The notes under the pieces: model-generated
What the model was told of the DNA's origin: nothing
Databases searched by the model: none
The model's input: the letters and a program-made list of their open reading frames with translations, nothing else
Assembly (NCBI RefSeq): GCF_017751145.1
Contig: NZ_CP046640.1
Coordinates: 1,840,137 to 1,904,136 of the forward strand
DNA from: Iocasia fonsfrigidae
GTDB lineage: Bacteria > Bacillota > Halanaerobiia > Halanaerobiales > DTU029
Reading direction: 5' to 3'
DNA: 64,000 nt
Shown: piece by piece, positions 50,522 through 60,055 of the stretch
Layout: every line of letters starts with the position of its first letter
How positions within the stretch are numbered: position 1 is the first letter of the stretch
Made by a program: the position numbers and the translations under genes

Positions 50522-50529
50522 GATATAAT
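50522..50529 (+). promoter_or_regulatory. Extended -10 promoter of QueG-like gene
   Basis: TGATATAAT (TGn plus TATAAT at 50524-50529) is an extended -10 element. The -35 region is only T-rich. It lies about 115 bases before the start at 50645. Confidence 0.45.
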
Positions 50530-50644
50530 ACCTATAAATAAAGAAATAATGAAAAAGAAGTTGAATTATAGAGCTAATAAGAAAAAACAGGTAATAATAC
50601 TGGAATTAAACTATTAATACAATTAAATGGTTTGGGTGGTATAT

Positions 50645-51409
50645 ATGTGTAACAATGTATTGGATATATTGATAAAAGAATTTGTTAAAAAATACCCTTT
50701 ACGAAACAGAACAAAAATAAAGTGGAAGGAACCTTTAATAGCCTATGCCAAAGCAGATGATAAGATGTTTTTACAGCTTAAAGAGGTGGTTAGTGCTTCA
50801 CATGCACTACCTAAGGATTTAATGGATGATGCTGCTACTGTGATTGTATATTTTATACCATTTAGGAAAGAACTGGTCAGGACTAATGCTGTAGAACAGT
50901 CAGCTTCAAAGGAATGGGCAGAGGCCTATATCGATACAAATCAATTAATTAGTGACCTCAATAATTATATAAATAAAATCATAGTAAAAAGTGGCTATAA
51001 AACCAGTAGTATACCAGCAACCCATAACTTTGATCAGGAAAGTTTATTAAGTGATTGGTCACACCGACATATTGGTTTTATTGCTGGATTAGGTAAGTTT
51101 GGGCTTAATAATATGTTGATCACAGAAAAAGGGTGTTGTGGTAGAATTGGGAGTATAATTACAAATTTACATATCACACCTACTGAGCGAAAAGAAGGGG
51201 AATATTGTTTATATAAAGCTAAAGGTGTTTGTAAAATTTGTATTTCAAAGTGTGTTAATCAGGCTTTACAGTTAGATAGTTATGATAGACATCTCTGTTA
51301 TGAAATGAGTCTCAGTAATGATAGAAAATATAATGGGTTGGGAAAGACAGATGTATGTGGTAAATGTCTTATTGAGTTACCTTGCTCTTTTACTAAACCG
51401 CTTAAGTAG
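50645..51409 (+). CDS. QueG-like iron-sulfur protein (epoxyqueuosine reductase relative)
   Basis: The 254-residue protein resembles the N-terminal and ferredoxin parts of epoxyqueuosine reductases. It contains HRHIGFIAGLGKFGLNNMLI, then CCGRIGSIITNLHI and cysteine clusters CKICISKC and CGKCLIELPC that could hold one or two [4Fe-4S] clusters. It is shorter than QueG (no C-terminal HEAT repeats), so it is more likely a relative with another substrate than the queuosine enzyme itself. ATG 50645 lies 5 bases after GGGTGG; ATG 50627 is in frame upstream. Confidence 0.75.
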   Translation: MCNNVLDILIKEFVKKYPLRNRTKIKWKEPLIAYAKADDKMFLQLKEVVSASHALPKDLMDDAATVIVYFIPFRKELVRTNAVEQSASKEWAEAYIDTNQLISDLNNYINKIIVKSGYKTSSIPATHNFDQESLLSDWSHRHIGFIAGLGKFGLNNMLITEKGCCGRIGSIITNLHITPTERKEGEYCLYKAKGVCKICISKCVNQALQLDSYDRHLCYEMSLSNDRKYNGLGKTDVCGKCLIELPCSFTKPLK

Positions 51410-51415
51410 TGATAA

Positions 51416-52765
51416 TTAGAACATGGTTATTCTTGCCCATTCCATGTCTATAAACCGTTTATACATAAAATAGGAAAAAACAAGGAATGAGCTTATCTCC
51501 GCATACCACACACTTGTAACACCATAATTGAAGTATTTTACTAAAATATAACAGAGAGGCACAAATATTGTCCAGAGTCTTAATGAAGTAATCAACATAA
51601 CCCCTTTTGTATCCCCTGTTCCGCGGAGAGCGCCACTAATTATTATCATAAAGGCAAGTAATGGTTGATTAAAACCTGCAATTTTCATAGTAAAGGTTGC
51701 TGCGTTTATTAGCTTGGTATCACTGGTAAAGAGAGTTAGAATGGGAACAGGAAAAACAAAAAAAATAATCCCCATAAGAATACCCCAGATTATTCCCATA
51801 AATCCAGCTGCTTTACCAGTTTGCAATGATTTTTTAGGATTTTGTTCACCCAACCGTTTACCGACAAGGGTTGCTGTAGCTATTGATATACCTATAGCAG
51901 GCATAAATGAAGCTGATTCTATGTTTATTAATATTCTGTATGCTGCTTCAGATGTTGTATCAAGTAGGGAGATTATGATACTATTTACAAAAAAGGCAGC
52001 TTGCATAAAAAATTGTTCCAGGGCTGCAGCATAACTGAGATTCCATAGGGGTTTTAGTATATAAGCTGATAGCTTTAAATTACTCAATTTGATTTTAATC
52101 TTGTTTTTCCCTTTTATTAATATTATAAGATACAAAATTGCTGCTATTCCGCGCGCAATAGAAGTAGAAAGGGCTGCCCCTTTGATACCTAATTCCGGGA
52201 AAAAGGAGTAACCTGTCATTAATATATAATTCCCTATAATATTTAATATATTGGCGATTCCTGTGATAAACATGGGTGTTTTAGTATCACCGGCTCCACG
52301 CAGACTGGCTGCAGCAGCAAAAGAAATAAACATAAAGAACTGGCTAATGGCTACATTATTAAAATAGTCAACACTCATTTGATATACTAGCTCTGAGACT
52401 GAGAAGATATTAAGTATGCTTTCGGAAAAAATAAGGGCTGTTAGAAAAATTAATATCCCCAGGAAAAAATTAAGGCTCAGGTTTTCCCCGACTATTTTAT
52501 TTAGTCTTTGATAATTTTTTTCTCCATAGCTTCGGGCAACCATAGCGGTGGCACCGGCATTAAATGATGTAAAAACATAGATTAATGTAAAAATAATTTG
52601 ATTGGCAAAACCAACTGCTGATAAACCTTCTTTACCTATTATATGGCTAATCATTAGTGTATCTGCCATTCCCACTAATGTATTTAAAGCCATTTCCAGT
52701 ATAGCAGGGAAAGCCAGTATGCTAATATTTTTGATTATGTTTTTATGCCTAATAATTGTTTTCAT
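51416..52765 (-). CDS. MATE-family multidrug/Na+ exporter
   Basis: The 449-residue protein has twelve helices in two homologous bundles. It contains ILEMALNTLVGMADTLMISH at the start, SLRGAGDTKTPMFITGIANI in the first half and ALRGTGDTKGVMLITSLRLW in the second, the paired GxGDTK signature of MATE proteins. It would expel organic cations using a Na+ or H+ gradient. The ATG at 52765 follows GAAGAGGTAATCTT. It converges with the QueG-like gene with 6 bases between stops and no visible terminator. Confidence 0.92.
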   Translation of the reverse strand: MKTIIRHKNIIKNISILAFPAILEMALNTLVGMADTLMISHIIGKEGLSAVGFANQIIFTLIYVFTSFNAGATAMVARSYGEKNYQRLNKIVGENLSLNFFLGILIFLTALIFSESILNIFSVSELVYQMSVDYFNNVAISQFFMFISFAAAASLRGAGDTKTPMFITGIANILNIIGNYILMTGYSFFPELGIKGAALSTSIARGIAAILYLIILIKGKNKIKIKLSNLKLSAYILKPLWNLSYAAALEQFFMQAAFFVNSIIISLLDTTSEAAYRILINIESASFMPAIGISIATATLVGKRLGEQNPKKSLQTGKAAGFMGIIWGILMGIIFFVFPVPILTLFTSDTKLINAATFTMKIAGFNQPLLAFMIIISGALRGTGDTKGVMLITSLRLWTIFVPLCYILVKYFNYGVTSVWYAEISSFLVFSYFMYKRFIDMEWARITMF

Positions 52766-52913
52766 AAGATTACCTCTTCAGATGTAATATATTACTATTT
52801 TTATAAATTTGTTTTATCATAACACAAAAAACTAAAGAGGGGAAGGGTTTTTTACTAGCTTGTATAAAATATGGGTTAAAAGAAATAATAACAAAGTCAG
52901 GTAGGTGTAGTAA

Positions 52914-53195
52914 ATGGAAGAAAATGATAGAGATATTATAAACAAAATCGATAAATTAGCTGAGAGAATGGAAAATATTAAGATTGCAGAATATATTGAA
53001 CTGGTACGTTCCCCTAGAAGGATGCTTTTTATTAATTTTATTGCAGGTTTAGCCAGGGGTCTGGGGATTGCTATTGGTGCTACTGTTCTCGGAGCCCTTT
53101 TTCTGATATTTCTCTTTGATTTAGCACAATCAAATATCCCTATAATTGCAGAGTTTGTTGCAAAAATAATTAAAATTGTTGAAACCTATCTTTAG
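52914..53195 (+). CDS. DUF5665 small membrane protein
   Basis: The 93-residue protein has an N-terminal amphipathic helix (ENDRDIINKIDKLAERMENI), then IAEYIELVRSPRRMLFINFI and GLARGLGIAIGATVLGALFL, ending with helix FVAKIIKIVETYL. This is the DUF5665 pattern of clostridia and bacilli; function is unknown. The ATG at 52914 is preceded by GTCAGGTAGGTGTAGTAA. Confidence 0.8.
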   Translation: MEENDRDIINKIDKLAERMENIKIAEYIELVRSPRRMLFINFIAGLARGLGIAIGATVLGALFLIFLFDLAQSNIPIIAEFVAKIIKIVETYL

Positions 53196-53288
53196 AACCT
53201 TATATACTTATATATTAAGAGTAGTTTTTAAATCTTGTTTTAATTAGCAATCTATAATAAAATAAACAGAGACAGGGGTAGTTATATT

Positions 53289-53726
53289 ATGCTGTATTTT
53301 TCAATCTTATTTATATCAATTTGTGATCAATTAATTAAAGTAATAATAAGTAAAAATCTGTATATCACTCAATCTATACCAGTAATCAATAATTTTTTTC
53401 ACCTTACTTATATTCATAACAGGGGGGCTGGTTTTGGAATACTAGCTGGTTATAAAAATCTATTTATTTTTTTATCTATTATTATAATTGTTTTATTATT
53501 AATATATAGAAATAATTGCATAAAAAACAATTTCTTTGACCTGGCCATAGGTATTATCATAGGAGGGGCTTTAGGAAATTTAGTAGATCGTATCCGCTTG
53601 GGATATGTAATAGATTATCTTGATTTCAGGATTTGGCCTGTTTTTAATCTTGCTGATACAGCAATTGTGACTGGTACCTTTTTATTTATTATATATTACT
53701 GGGGAGTAGAAAAGAACAATGAATAA
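53289..53726 (+). CDS. lspA: Lipoprotein signal peptidase (signal peptidase II)
   Basis: The 145-residue protein has four helices. It contains HNRGAGFGILAG, GNLVDRIRLGYVIDYLDF and PVFNLADTAIVTG; the aspartates of DRIRLGYVIDY and NLADT are the catalytic pair. It removes signal peptides of prolipoproteins such as those encoded at 5174 and 23443. It overlaps rluD by 8 bases, the usual lspA-rluD pairing. Confidence 0.95.
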   Translation: MLYFSILFISICDQLIKVIISKNLYITQSIPVINNFFHLTYIHNRGAGFGILAGYKNLFIFLSIIIIVLLLIYRNNCIKNNFFDLAIGIIIGGALGNLVDRIRLGYVIDYLDFRIWPVFNLADTAIVTGTFLFIIYYWGVEKNNE

Positions 53727-54648
53727 TAAAATTTATAGGGTAGAAAAAAGTGATTTCTTTAATATGCGTCTCGATAAGTATTTAGCTTTAAAGAATAAAG
53801 ACCTTTCCCGTTCATATATTAAGAGATTAATTGATGAGGAAAGGGTTACTGTTAATAAAGGGCTTACTAAGGGAAGTTATAAGATAAGAAAAGGTGATCT
53901 TATTGAGTTGAAATTTCCTGAGCCAGTTGAAATGAAAATTAAGGCAGTTGACATGAATTTAGATATAATCTATGAGGATAGTGATATTTTGGTAGTTAAT
54001 AAACCACCGGGTTTAGTTGTTCATCCAGTACCTGGCAATTATAATAACACTTTGGTTAATGGTCTGCTTTCATACACAGATGACCTATCAGGTATTAATG
54101 GTATCAAGAGACCTGGTATTGTTCATAGACTAGATAAAGATACTTCAGGGGTGCTTATTGTAGCTAAAAATGACCAAAGTCACCGTAATCTTGTTCAACA
54201 GTTTAAGAATAGAACAAACAAAAAAATATATCATGCCCTTTTAAAGGGTTATCTTCCACATGATCAAGGTATAATCAAGGCCCCCATAGGAAGGGATAAG
54301 TTTGATAGAAAAAAGATGGCTGTTGTCAAAGAAAACAGTAAAGAGGCAGTCAGCAGATTTTCGGTAATTGAGAGATTTGATAACTATACATATGTAGAGG
54401 TAAAAATAGAGACTGGTAGGACACATCAAATCCGGGTTCATTTTGCTTATTTGGGCTATCCCATTGTTGGTGACCTTAAATATGGTAAAAAAATAAGGGA
54501 TAAGAAGTTACTGTTTGTTACTAGGCAGATGCTGCATGCCTATCAATTAGGTGTTAAACACCCTATTGATGGTAAATGGATGGAATTTAAGGCTGTATTA
54601 CCAGATGATTTTAATAATATACTTACTGTTTTAAGGGAAAAGTCTTGA
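53719..54648 (+). CDS. rluD: RluA-family 23S rRNA pseudouridine synthase
   Basis: The 309-residue protein has an N-terminal S4 domain (about 13-80, MRLDKYLALKNKDLSRSYIK) and a catalytic domain with IVHRLDKDTSGVLIVAKN holding the catalytic aspartate, then IETGRTHQIRVHFAYLGYPI. RluD-type enzymes modify helix 69 of 23S rRNA; assignment to that exact site is by family. It is translationally coupled to lspA and ended by a long terminator. Confidence 0.92.
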   Translation: MNNKIYRVEKSDFFNMRLDKYLALKNKDLSRSYIKRLIDEERVTVNKGLTKGSYKIRKGDLIELKFPEPVEMKIKAVDMNLDIIYEDSDILVVNKPPGLVVHPVPGNYNNTLVNGLLSYTDDLSGINGIKRPGIVHRLDKDTSGVLIVAKNDQSHRNLVQQFKNRTNKKIYHALLKGYLPHDQGIIKAPIGRDKFDRKKMAVVKENSKEAVSRFSVIERFDNYTYVEVKIETGRTHQIRVHFAYLGYPIVGDLKYGKKIRDKKLLFVTRQMLHAYQLGVKHPIDGKWMEFKAVLPDDFNNILTVLREKS

Positions 54649-54703
54649 TCGAGTTTGAAGAATTAAATTTTTTCATTTTTTTGTTTTTGTGATAGAATTA
54701 TTT

Positions 54704-54776
54704 TGGGATCTTCTTTTTCTAAAATGTTTTTTATTCAAAAACATTTTATTAGAGAATAAAGGAGATCCCATTTTTT
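54704..54776 (+). terminator. Long two-part hairpin terminator after rluD
   Basis: Base arms TGGGATCT and AGATCCCA and inner arms AAAATGTTTTT and AAAAACATTTT form a long stem of about 67 bases, followed by TTTTTT. Confidence 0.8.
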
Positions 54777-54806
54777 ATGTAAAAAATTTATATTAATTTT
54801 AAATTA

Positions 54807-54869
54807 TGTCAAAAGGTATAAATAGGGGATGTATAATCCCCGGCGGTATATACTTATACTTTTTGAACA
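54807..54869. repeat. Palindromic repeat family B, internally deleted copy (inverted)
   Basis: AAAAGGTATAAATAGGGGAT joined to TATAATCCCCGG...TATACTTATACTTTTTGAACA corresponds to the reverse complement of 14781-14893 with the central part of about 46 bases missing. The inner arms now close as a small hairpin GGGGAT-GTATA-ATCCCC. No gene is seen in 54777-54986. Confidence 0.75.
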
Positions 54870-54986
54870 GACTCTTTAAGGTTTGAAAGTTATTAATTCG
54901 GACTATATTTTTTAGTTGCTGAATTCAAGTTAGATATTTTTTGGGCAAAAAACTAAATGTTAATTAATTTTAACTATTTGTTAAAT

Positions 54987-56189
54987 TTAAGATAAGTTTA
55001 TTGTTTCTCTAACCTCGTTAATCTCCTTTTTACGATTTCTAAAAATTCCTGTTAACATCAATGCTATAGCTCCATCACCTGTTACATTACATGCGGTCCC
55101 AAAACTATCTTGAATTGCAAAGATTGTAAGAACAAGTCCTACTCCAGATTGGTCAAAACCAAGTATACTTGTTATTAATCCTAAAGAGGCCATAACTGTT
55201 CCACCAGGTACTCCAGGTGCTCCAATTGCAAATATACCAAGTAATACTATAAAAGTTATCATTATAGAGACTGGAGGAATATAACCATATAAAAGCTGAG
55301 ATACTGTCATTACAAAGAACGTTTCTGTAAGTACTGAACCACATAAATGAATTGTAGCTCCTAAAGGTATGACAAAGTCAACTATTTTTTTATTTAATAT
55401 TTTTGATTTACTAGCACATTTTAGTGCAACAGGAAGAGTTGCTGCACTTGACATAGTTCCAACAGCAGTTAGATAGGCAGGCAAATAATGTCTAATGACT
55501 TCTAAAGGGTTCTGTTTTGAAATAAATCCACCAAGTAAATATAATAAAGTAAGCCAAATAAAATGTCCGACAAGAATAATAAAGATAACTTTGACAAAGA
55601 CTGGTAAATGTTCAGTTATAGTTCCTTCATAAGCAAGACTAGAAAATGTTCCTGCAATAAAGAAGGGAAGTATAGGTATTATAATTTTATTAACTATACC
55701 CAATATCATATTTTGAAATTCATTTAGTATTTTTTCAAAAGTAGACGATTTAGTCCAAGCAACAGATAATCCTAAAAACAATGCTAATACTAAAGCGGTC
55801 ATTACTGGCATAACAGCTGGGATTTCAAGATTAAATATTATTTTAGGTAATTCTTTTAAATTTGAAGCCTGACTATTAATATTTAAATGTGGAATAATAG
55901 AATACCCGGCAATACATGAAAAAGAAGCAGCTCCAACTGAAGATACATAAGCTATTAATACTGCTGTTCCTAACATTTTACTAGCATTAGATTTAAGATT
56001 TGCAATAGAAGGAGCGATAAATCCAATTATCACCAATGGAACAGAATAAAATATTATTTGACCTAAAATATTTTTAATAGTTAAAATAATCTGCATAACT
56101 TCTTTAGATGCAAACAATCCCAGAATAATTCCCAAGATTACCCCTAAGATTAATTTCATAACTAAATTGGATTTAATTTTTTTTAACAT
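54987..56189 (-). CDS. Dicarboxylate/amino acid:cation symporter (DAACS family)
   Basis: The 400-residue protein has about eight helices and two hairpins. It contains TAVGTMSSAATLPVALKCAS (hairpin 1 serine-rich motif), GAPGVPGGTVMASLGLITSI (hairpin 2) and FGTACNVTGDGAIALML in helix 8, the substrate-binding motif of Glt/SstT-like carriers. Uptake of serine, cysteine or an acidic amino acid with Na+ is likely. ATG 56189 follows GAGGTGGTTAAT; the longer frame to 56237 has no site. It is last in the operon ridA-cyuA-transporter. Confidence 0.9.
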   Translation of the reverse strand: MLKKIKSNLVMKLILGVILGIILGLFASKEVMQIILTIKNILGQIIFYSVPLVIIGFIAPSIANLKSNASKMLGTAVLIAYVSSVGAASFSCIAGYSIIPHLNINSQASNLKELPKIIFNLEIPAVMPVMTALVLALFLGLSVAWTKSSTFEKILNEFQNMILGIVNKIIIPILPFFIAGTFSSLAYEGTITEHLPVFVKVIFIILVGHFIWLTLLYLLGGFISKQNPLEVIRHYLPAYLTAVGTMSSAATLPVALKCASKSKILNKKIVDFVIPLGATIHLCGSVLTETFFVMTVSQLLYGYIPPVSIMITFIVLLGIFAIGAPGVPGGTVMASLGLITSILGFDQSGVGLVLTIFAIQDSFGTACNVTGDGAIALMLTGIFRNRKKEINEVRETINLS

Positions 56190-56280
56190 ATTAACCACCT
56201 CATTATTTTTAATTATCATTTTGTCAAAAATTATCAAAAAATTTCAAATGTTACAAAAAACATAATTCAAACTTATTTAC

Positions 56281-57597
56281 TTAAGCCTTCATTATTTCAA
56301 CTATAGTTTCATCAGTTTTTGATAATCCTTTTTTACAGAGTATTGCTATATTCTTAATAGTTTCTTCTATACTGTTTCCAATAATACCTACTTTTAAAGG
56401 AATGATAACATTATTATAAGCCATATAAGAAGCAATAACAGCTTCTCCAGCTGATGTAGAAAGTTTAAGTGAACAACTTTCCTTAGCACCATCACAAAGC
56501 ATACCAGTTATATTGGCAAGCATGTTTTGGGCTGCACCTTCAATTTCTTTTTCTTTACCACCTAAAAGCCAGGTTATACCAGCACTAGCTCCTATCCCTG
56601 CACCAATAGCGCATCCACAAATAGCAGATAGTTTACCAGTATATGCTTTTATAAAATTATTTATTGCATGTCCAAAAAATGTTGCTCTAATAAGTTTTTC
56701 TTGAGAAGCATTTACTTCTTCGGCTACAACAAAAATAGGAAGTATTACTCCTAAACCTTGATTTCCACTACCTCCACTAGTCATAATAGGGCAATTTCCT
56801 CCACCCATTCTTATATCTGCCCCTGCTGCTGTTAAAATTCTTGCTTTAATAGAAGCATCATTTGCTATTTTACCTTCCTTCTGCAGTTTCAAAAGCGAAG
56901 CTCCCCACCGTAAGCTGTTTTTTTTCTTTAGCCCCTCTTGAGCTGCTTTTTTATTGATATCAATACCTTCAAGTATAAAATCAAGTTCTTTTATGTCAAT
57001 TTCTTCAGATATTTTTTTGATTTCATTAAAGGTCATCTTTTTTAAAAATTCACTAGAAATGGTTTTGTCACCTACAGATTTATCTTCAAATACCTTTTCC
57101 CCATCTATTTCAATAAACTTTATATCAGTATGCCCTCCTTCTAAAACTACTTTAACATTATTTTTTTCACCTTTAAGCTCGACCTGAACAAATACATCAT
57201 TTACATCTAATACAGGAATTATTTTGATTAACTTTCTTTTTAAAATGTTATTAGCCTTTTTAATATAAGTTTTATTAACATCAGCAAAAATACATAAGCT
57301 ATTAGCAGAATTGCCACAAACAAGGCTTAAAGCTGCTGCTAAATCCAATCCGGTTTTATTAGTATTAGGAATAATAACAGATTTTCCGTTTTTAAATATA
57401 TTAATACTTACTTGAATATTAATTGTCGTTATATCTTTTTCAAGATTAATATTTCCAATTTTCTTTTCTAGATGTTCTTTAGCAATTGCCGTAGCAAATG
57501 CAATTGCTACTGGTTCAGTACAGCCTATTGCAGGAATTGTTCTTTGTTTAATGAGGGTTAATAGTTTTTTCTGATTTTTATGATTATGATTAATCAT
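56281..57597 (-). CDS. cyuA: L-cysteine desulfidase / L-serine dehydratase-like (UPF0597)
   Basis: The 438-residue protein matches the UPF0597/CyuA (YhaM) family of iron-sulfur enzymes. It contains IPAIGCTEPVAIAFATAIAK with a cluster cysteine, VVLEGGHTDI, MGGGNCPIMTSGGSGNQGLG, AICGCAIGAGIGASAGITWL and MLCDGAKESCSLKLSTSAGE with further cysteines. CyuA splits L-cysteine into sulfide, ammonia and pyruvate; related enzymes deaminate serine. The ridA partner fits, since both reactions release 2-aminoacrylate. The ATG at 57597 follows AAAAAGGAGGATC. Confidence 0.82.
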   Translation of the reverse strand: MINHNHKNQKKLLTLIKQRTIPAIGCTEPVAIAFATAIAKEHLEKKIGNINLEKDITTINIQVSINIFKNGKSVIIPNTNKTGLDLAAALSLVCGNSANSLCIFADVNKTYIKKANNILKRKLIKIIPVLDVNDVFVQVELKGEKNNVKVVLEGGHTDIKFIEIDGEKVFEDKSVGDKTISSEFLKKMTFNEIKKISEEIDIKELDFILEGIDINKKAAQEGLKKKNSLRWGASLLKLQKEGKIANDASIKARILTAAGADIRMGGGNCPIMTSGGSGNQGLGVILPIFVVAEEVNASQEKLIRATFFGHAINNFIKAYTGKLSAICGCAIGAGIGASAGITWLLGGKEKEIEGAAQNMLANITGMLCDGAKESCSLKLSTSAGEAVIASYMAYNNVIIPLKVGIIGNSIEETIKNIAILCKKGLSKTDETIVEIMKA

Positions 57598-57643
57598 ATT
57601 TTTGATCCTCCTTTTTCTTTATTACATTAATATTTATTATAAA

Positions 57644-58018
57644 TTACTTAGCTATAAGCTCTATTTCCAATAATGAATCTTTTGGTAATTTGGAAACTTC
57701 AATACATGATCGAGCTGGTGGATTGGAAAGAAAATATTTTTTATAAATTTGATTTACTTTTTCAAAATACTTCATATCAGACAGAAAAATTGTTGTTTTA
57801 ATTACATTATCAAATTTATAACCTGCATAAGCTAAAATTTCTTTTAAATTTTTCATTACTTGAATAGTCTGTTTTTCAATATCTTTTTCAACCATGGAAC
57901 CAGTTTTGGGGTTAATTGGAATCTGGCCTGAAGTAAATACAAAACCATCCACCATAATTGCTTGAGAATATGGTCCAATTGATTTTGGAGCCTTGTCAGA
58001 TTTTATTTGTTTTTTCAT
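57644..58018 (-). CDS. ridA: RidA family enamine/imine deaminase
   Basis: The 124-residue protein begins IKSDKAPKSIGPYSQAIMVD and contains FTSGQIPINPKTG; the conserved arginine is in NPPARSCIEVSKLPKD near residue 105. RidA hydrolyses the reactive 2-aminoacrylate made by PLP or Fe-S dehydratases to pyruvate and ammonia. The site CAGGAGGTAAAATCTA precedes the ATG at 58018. It is first in the operon and directly before the enzyme that would produce its substrate. Confidence 0.93.
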   Translation of the reverse strand: MKKQIKSDKAPKSIGPYSQAIMVDGFVFTSGQIPINPKTGSMVEKDIEKQTIQVMKNLKEILAYAGYKFDNVIKTTIFLSDMKYFEKVNQIYKKYFLSNPPARSCIEVSKLPKDSLLEIELIAK

Positions 58019-58188
58019 TAGATTTTACCTCCTGTATAATATAATTAAGTTTATTTACCAACTGTAACACTTGTAGTCTAGATTATTTTTATTCTAGATT
58101 ATATATAGGTTGAAAATTAAACTTTTTTGTTGCACAGAAATATTCTTAGAAATATTCTTTGTGCTTCATTAAATCAACCCCTTTCTAG

Positions 58189-58243
58189 TATTATCATGAT
58201 AAAAAATAAAATTTAACGATGATTATTTTTTATCATGATAATA
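58189..58243. promoter_or_regulatory. Long inverted repeat (21-bp perfect arms) in ridA leader
   Basis: Arms at 58189-58209 and 58223-58243 are exact reverse complements, each holding TTATCATGATAA (itself palindromic), separated by 13 bases. It starts about 4 bases after the predicted transcription start of the minus-strand operon. Likely the operator of the divergent YheO-like regulator, or a leader hairpin. It gives two equal half-sites as well as the whole dyad. Confidence 0.7.
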
Positions 58244-58253
58244 ACTTATCTTT

Positions 58254-58282
58254 ATAATAACAATTTATTATAAAGATGTCAA
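58254..58282 (-). promoter_or_regulatory. Promoter of ridA-cyuA-transporter operon
   Basis: On the minus strand TTGACA (58282-58277), 17 bases, TATTAT (58259-58254). Predicted start near 58247. Confidence 0.75.
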
Positions 58283-58378
58283 TACATTTTTTGATAAATT
58301 TTAGAAATTTATTTTAATTTATATGGTATTTCAAAGAGTCTGGTTATTATGTAATAAACTCTATTTGATAATAATATA

Positions 58379-58407
58379 TTGACAAACAAATAATTTATTG
58401 TTATTAT
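58379..58407 (+). promoter_or_regulatory. Promoter of YheO-like regulator
   Basis: TTGACA (58379-58384), 17 bases, TATTAT (58402-58407). The spacer end and -10 (ATTGTTATTATAAA) are nearly the same as in the divergent promoter at 58254-58282. Confidence 0.75.
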
Positions 58408-58485
58408 AAATTAAAGTTTCAATAATAAATTTTTATTAGATGAGGTTTCAAAATGTTGAGTTTGTTAGAGTTAGAGGAGGAAAAA

Positions 58486-59124
58486 ATGGATAATATTTTG
58501 GATAAGTATAAAACTTTGGTTGGATTTTTGGCAGAAGTATTAGGTGAAAGTTATGAGATTGTGTTACATGATTTGAGTAATTTTGAGAATTCAATAATTG
58601 CCATTGAAAATGGTCATATTAGTGGAAGAAAGAAAGGAGATGCATTGACTGATTTAGCATTAAAGATTGTAAATGATGAGAATAATCTTAAAGAAGAATA
58701 CTTAACTAATTATACTGGAAAAACTAAAAAAAATAAGAATTTAAGGTCTTCAACTTTTTTTATACGGAATGATAAAAATAAAGTAATTGGCATGCTTTGT
58801 ATAAATTTTGATGTAACAAAACTTATTTATGCAAGGGATATGCTTGATAAATTAATTAATGGTGATAAAAAAATAAATAAAATCACTGAAGAAAAATTTC
58901 CAGAGAAGTTTACAAATTCTATTGAAGAATTAATGCACTTAATTATAGAAAATAGCATTAAAGAAATGTCAATTCCCCCCAAAAGAATGACAGCAGATGA
59001 AAAGAAAGAGATAGTCAAAAAACTTGATAATCAAGGAGTTTTTTTGCTTAAAAATTCAGTTACAGAAGTTGCTAAAGAGTTAGAAACTTCTGAAGCTACT
59101 ATTTATCGTTATTTAAATAACTAA
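58486..59124 (+). CDS. YheO-like PAS plus helix-turn-helix transcriptional regulator
   Basis: In this 212-residue protein, residues 1-115 form a YheO-type PAS domain (FLAEVLGESYEIVLHDLSNF, then FFIRNDKNKVIGMLCINFDV). Residues 160-210 are the HTH domain of this family (EKKEIVKKLDNQGVFLLKNS then VAKELETSEATIYRYL). DauR-type members control amino-acid catabolic genes next door, which matches the divergent cyuA operon. ATG 58486 follows TTAGAGGAGGAAAAA; ATG 58453 in frame upstream has no site. Confidence 0.87.
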   Translation: MDNILDKYKTLVGFLAEVLGESYEIVLHDLSNFENSIIAIENGHISGRKKGDALTDLALKIVNDENNLKEEYLTNYTGKTKKNKNLRSSTFFIRNDKNKVIGMLCINFDVTKLIYARDMLDKLINGDKKINKITEEKFPEKFTNSIEELMHLIIENSIKEMSIPPKRMTADEKKEIVKKLDNQGVFLLKNSVTEVAKELETSEATIYRYLNN

Positions 59125-59214
59125 GACAAATTATTTAATTCTGATAAATATTTTAGAATTTTTTGTAAAGAGGAAAACAGAGCAAGATAATCACAAGCAA
59201 AATAAATAGAAGCC

Positions 59215-59244
59215 TTGACAGGATATACAATAATCTGATATATT
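59215..59244 (+). promoter_or_regulatory. Promoter of pyrR
   Basis: TTGACA (59215-59220), 18 bases, TATATT (59239-59244), directly upstream of the PyrR-binding leader. Confidence 0.65.
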
Positions 59245-59271
59245 TGTATAAAATAAAGGGTTTCTTTAAAT

Positions 59272-59350
59272 TAGTCCTGTGAGGCTAGTAAGAAAGACGG
59301 TTTGTATAGATACTTTCTTGCCTACGGGTCAAGAATTTTTTTGTTTTCAG
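59272..59350 (+). promoter_or_regulatory. PyrR attenuator in pyrR leader
   Basis: AGTCCTGTGAGGCT (59273-59286) matches the PyrR anti-antiterminator binding consensus ARUCCNGNGAGRYU. Downstream, AAGAAAG/CTTTCTT and CTTGCC...GGGTCAAG followed by AATTTTTTTG can form alternative structures ending in a terminator. With UMP bound, PyrR would favour termination. Confidence 0.8.
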
Positions 59351-59362
59351 GGACCTATTTAA

Positions 59363-59926
<564 letters not shown>

Positions 59927-59936
59927 TTATACCCTT

Positions 59937-60010
59937 GAAATTGGTCCAGTGAGACTAATAAGGGGAGAATTAAACCTTCTGCCTTAATTAGTCGGGCTGA
60001 AGGTTTTTTT
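59937..60010 (+). promoter_or_regulatory. PyrR attenuator before uraA
   Basis: GGTCCAGTGAGACT (59943-59956) is a PyrR site. CTAATAAGG can pair with CCTTAATTAG as antiterminator, overlapping the terminator ACCTTCTGCC...GGCTGAAGGT followed by TTTTTTT. The three mutually exclusive structures are clear in sequence. Confidence 0.9.
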
Positions 60011-60055
60011 AGGTAATTAAAATCAAAAATTTTAAAAATGAGAGGGGATTTTATA

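Noticed and set aside
50645-51409. True QueG (epoxyqueuosine reductase)
   Set aside because: The protein ends soon after the cysteine clusters and is well short of QueG, lacking its C-terminal repeats; called QueG-like only.
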